Shown here: positions 22,461 through 23,749 of the stretch, piece after piece
How positions within the stretch are numbered: the stretch's first letter is position 1
How the letters are laid out: each line of letters begins with the position of its first letter
Assembly (NCBI GenBank): GCA_044354975.1
Contig: JBIKZA010000037.1
Coordinates: 1-23,749 of the forward strand
DNA from: CAIZGX01 sp044354975
GTDB lineage: Bacteria; Bacteroidota; Bacteroidia; Flavobacteriales_D; Sanyastnellaceae
Reading direction: 5' to 3'
DNA length: 23,749 bases
The notes under the pieces: generated by a model
The model's database searches: none
Seen by the model: only the letters and a program-made list of their open reading frames with translations
What the model was told of the DNA's origin: nothing
Position numbers and translations under genes: made by a program

Positions 22461-23749
22461 TTAAACTACCCCTTGGTCTAACATAGCGTCGGCAACTTTA
22501 ACGAAGCCTGCGATGTTTGCACCTTTCACGTAGTTAACATAGTCTCCGTCTGTACCATACTGAACACATGCAGCATGAATGCTCTTCATGATGTTATGAA
22601 GACGTTGATCTACTTCTTCACGAGTCCAGCTTAAACGAAGACTGTTTTGAGACATTTCCAAACCAGATGTAGCTACACCACCAGCGTTAGACGCCTTTCC
22701 TGGAGAGAACATTAATTTGTTTTCGTCGAATACAGCAATTGCTTCTGGCGTTGAAGGCATGTTAGCACCTTCCGCCACTGCAACACAACCGTTAGCTACC
22801 AATGCTTTCGCATCGTCGCCATTCAATTCGTTTTGAGTAGCACATGGAAGAGCAATGTCGCACTTCACACCCCAAGGTGTTTTTCCAGCTACGAACTCAC
22901 ATCCGTATTTGGTTGCGTACTCTTGAATACGTCCGCGCTTCACGTTTTTCAATTCCATTAAGAAAGCAAGTTTCTCAGCATCGATTCCGCTTGCGTCGTA
23001 GATATATCCTGATGAATCTGAAGCGGTAACCACTTTAGCACCCAGTTCAGTAGCTTTTTCAATAGCGTATTGCGCAACGTTTCCAGAACCTGAAACAACA
23101 ACCGTTTTACCGCTGAAGTTCATTCCTTTCACCGCCAACATTTCTTGAGCGAAGTATACAGTACCGTAACCTGTTGCTTCCGGACGAATCAATGATCCAC
23201 CCCAGTTGCGACCTTTTCCAGTTAATACACCCGTGAATTCGTTACGAAGACGCTTGTACTGACCGAACATAAATCCGATCTCACGTCCACCTACTCCGAT
23301 ATCTCCAGCAGGAACGTCAGTATCTGGACCAATGTGGCGAGACAATTCGCTCATGAAGCTTTGGCAAAAAGCCATAACCTCACGATCGCTCTTTCCTTTC
23401 GGATCGAAGTCTGATCCACCTTTACCTCCACCCATTGGAAGGGTAGTTAATGAATTTTTGAATACTTGTTCGAATCCTAAGAATTTCAAAACAGAAAGAT
23501 TCACCGTTGGGTGAAAACGCAATCCGCCTTTGTAAGGTCCAATTGCACTGTTGAATTCTACGCGGTATCCGCGATTAACTTGAATTTCACCTTTATCATC
23601 TACCCATGGAACACGGAAGATTATTGTGCGTTCTGGTTCAACCATGCGTTCTAGGATTTTAGCCTCCTTGTATTTAGGATGGTTTTCCATGAACGGAATA
23701 ATGGCTTCCGCCACCTCGTGAACTGCTTGAAGGAATTCAGGCTCGCTCG
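22461..23749 (-). CDS. gdhA: Glutamate dehydrogenase (hexameric, NADP-type), N-terminus beyond window
   Basis: Converts 2-oxoglutarate and ammonia to glutamate (reversible), linking carbon and nitrogen metabolism in the cytoplasm. The frame is open to the right edge and shows 428 codons. Visible residues match E. coli GdhA closely: QVNRGYRVEFNSAIGPYKGG, the substrate-binding GGGKGGSDFDPKGKS, DTDVPAGDIGVGGREIGFM, VVVSGSGNVAQYAIEKA for the nucleotide fold, and the ending ANIAGFVKVADAMLDQGVV. The real start lies upstream of 23749, since residues before the GTG at 23714 (EPEFLQAVHE) continue the family alignment. About 20 residues are missing. Confidence 0.97.
   Translation of the reverse strand, partial: SEPEFLQAVHEVAEAIIPFMENHPKYKEAKILERMVEPERTIIFRVPWVDDKGEIQVNRGYRVEFNSAIGPYKGGLRFHPTVNLSVLKFLGFEQVFKNSLTTLPMGGGKGGSDFDPKGKSDREVMAFCQSFMSELSRHIGPDTDVPAGDIGVGGREIGFMFGQYKRLRNEFTGVLTGKGRNWGGSLIRPEATGYGTVYFAQEMLAVKGMNFSGKTVVVSGSGNVAQYAIEKATELGAKVVTASDSSGYIYDASGIDAEKLAFLMELKNVKRGRIQEYATKYGCEFVAGKTPWGVKCDIALPCATQNELNGDDAKALVANGCVAVAEGANMPSTPEAIAVFDENKLMFSPGKASNAGGVATSGLEMSQNSLRLSWTREEVDQRLHNIMKSIHAACVQYGTDGDYVNYVKGANIAGFVKVADAMLDQGVV

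Noticed and set aside
1..23749. CRISPR arrays, IS elements, prophage or attachment sites
   Set aside because: No spaced direct repeats of CRISPR type, transposase, integrase, phage structural genes or flanking target duplications were seen. The only clear repeats are those at 8698-8775 and 10763-10814.

Overview
This window is a chromosomal piece from a member of the Bacteroidota, most likely a flavobacterium (Flavobacteriales). Three things point there. One secreted protein ends in a type IX secretion (T9SS) type A sorting domain. Promoter-like sites follow the Bacteroidota -7 consensus TAnnTTTG rather than TATAAT, and Shine-Dalgarno sites are mostly absent. The gene order alaS / M23 peptidase / MerR and the run guaB / three SurA-like genes / moxR are, from memory, of flavobacterial type. 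No phage, IS element, integrase or CRISPR array is visible. The content is mainly housekeeping, with a few accessory touches.

Layout. Positions 1-2439 (-) hold alaS, cut by the left edge. Divergent from it, 2504-5561 (+) carries a membrane-anchored M23 endopeptidase, a MerR-like regulator, a DUF2805/TIGR03643 protein and a photolyase/cryptochrome-related protein, the last two joined by an ATGA overlap. A 51-codon gene with a C-terminal CxxC (5558-5713, -) converges on the photolyase, and a T9SS-exported protein follows (5808-6956, -). Divergent from that, 7012-10456 (+) carries acetyl-CoA synthetase and a sodium:solute-symporter-like membrane protein. Positions 10451-10748 hold a divergent tRNA-Ser(GGA)/tRNA-Phe(GAA) pair, each with a TATATTTG box and a terminator. 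A compact array of four mini-hairpins separated by ATGA lies at 10763-10814.

From 20869 down to 10793, eight minus-strand genes are packed with gaps of 1-12 bases or a one-base overlap and look like one operon. They are guaB, a two-domain parvulin chaperone, a SurA-N-like lipoprotein, a SurA homologue, a MoxR AAA+ ATPase, a GT4 glycosyltransferase, an MBOAT O-acyltransferase and an SGNH-like protein. The first part fits purine synthesis and outer-membrane protein folding. The last three genes fit assembly and O-acylation of a surface glycan. Upstream are an outer-membrane-barrel-like protein overlapping a lipoprotein (22359-20940) and gdhA (NADP-type glutamate dehydrogenase, cut by the right edge) with a strong hairpin terminator.

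The features most worth a second look are the mini-hairpin array, which supplies the stop codon of the SGNH gene; the photolyase that lacks three of the four iron-sulfur cysteines of its family; the 24-base tandem repeat inside acs; the -7 boxes lying 4-6 bases from start codons; and the 51-residue CxxC protein.
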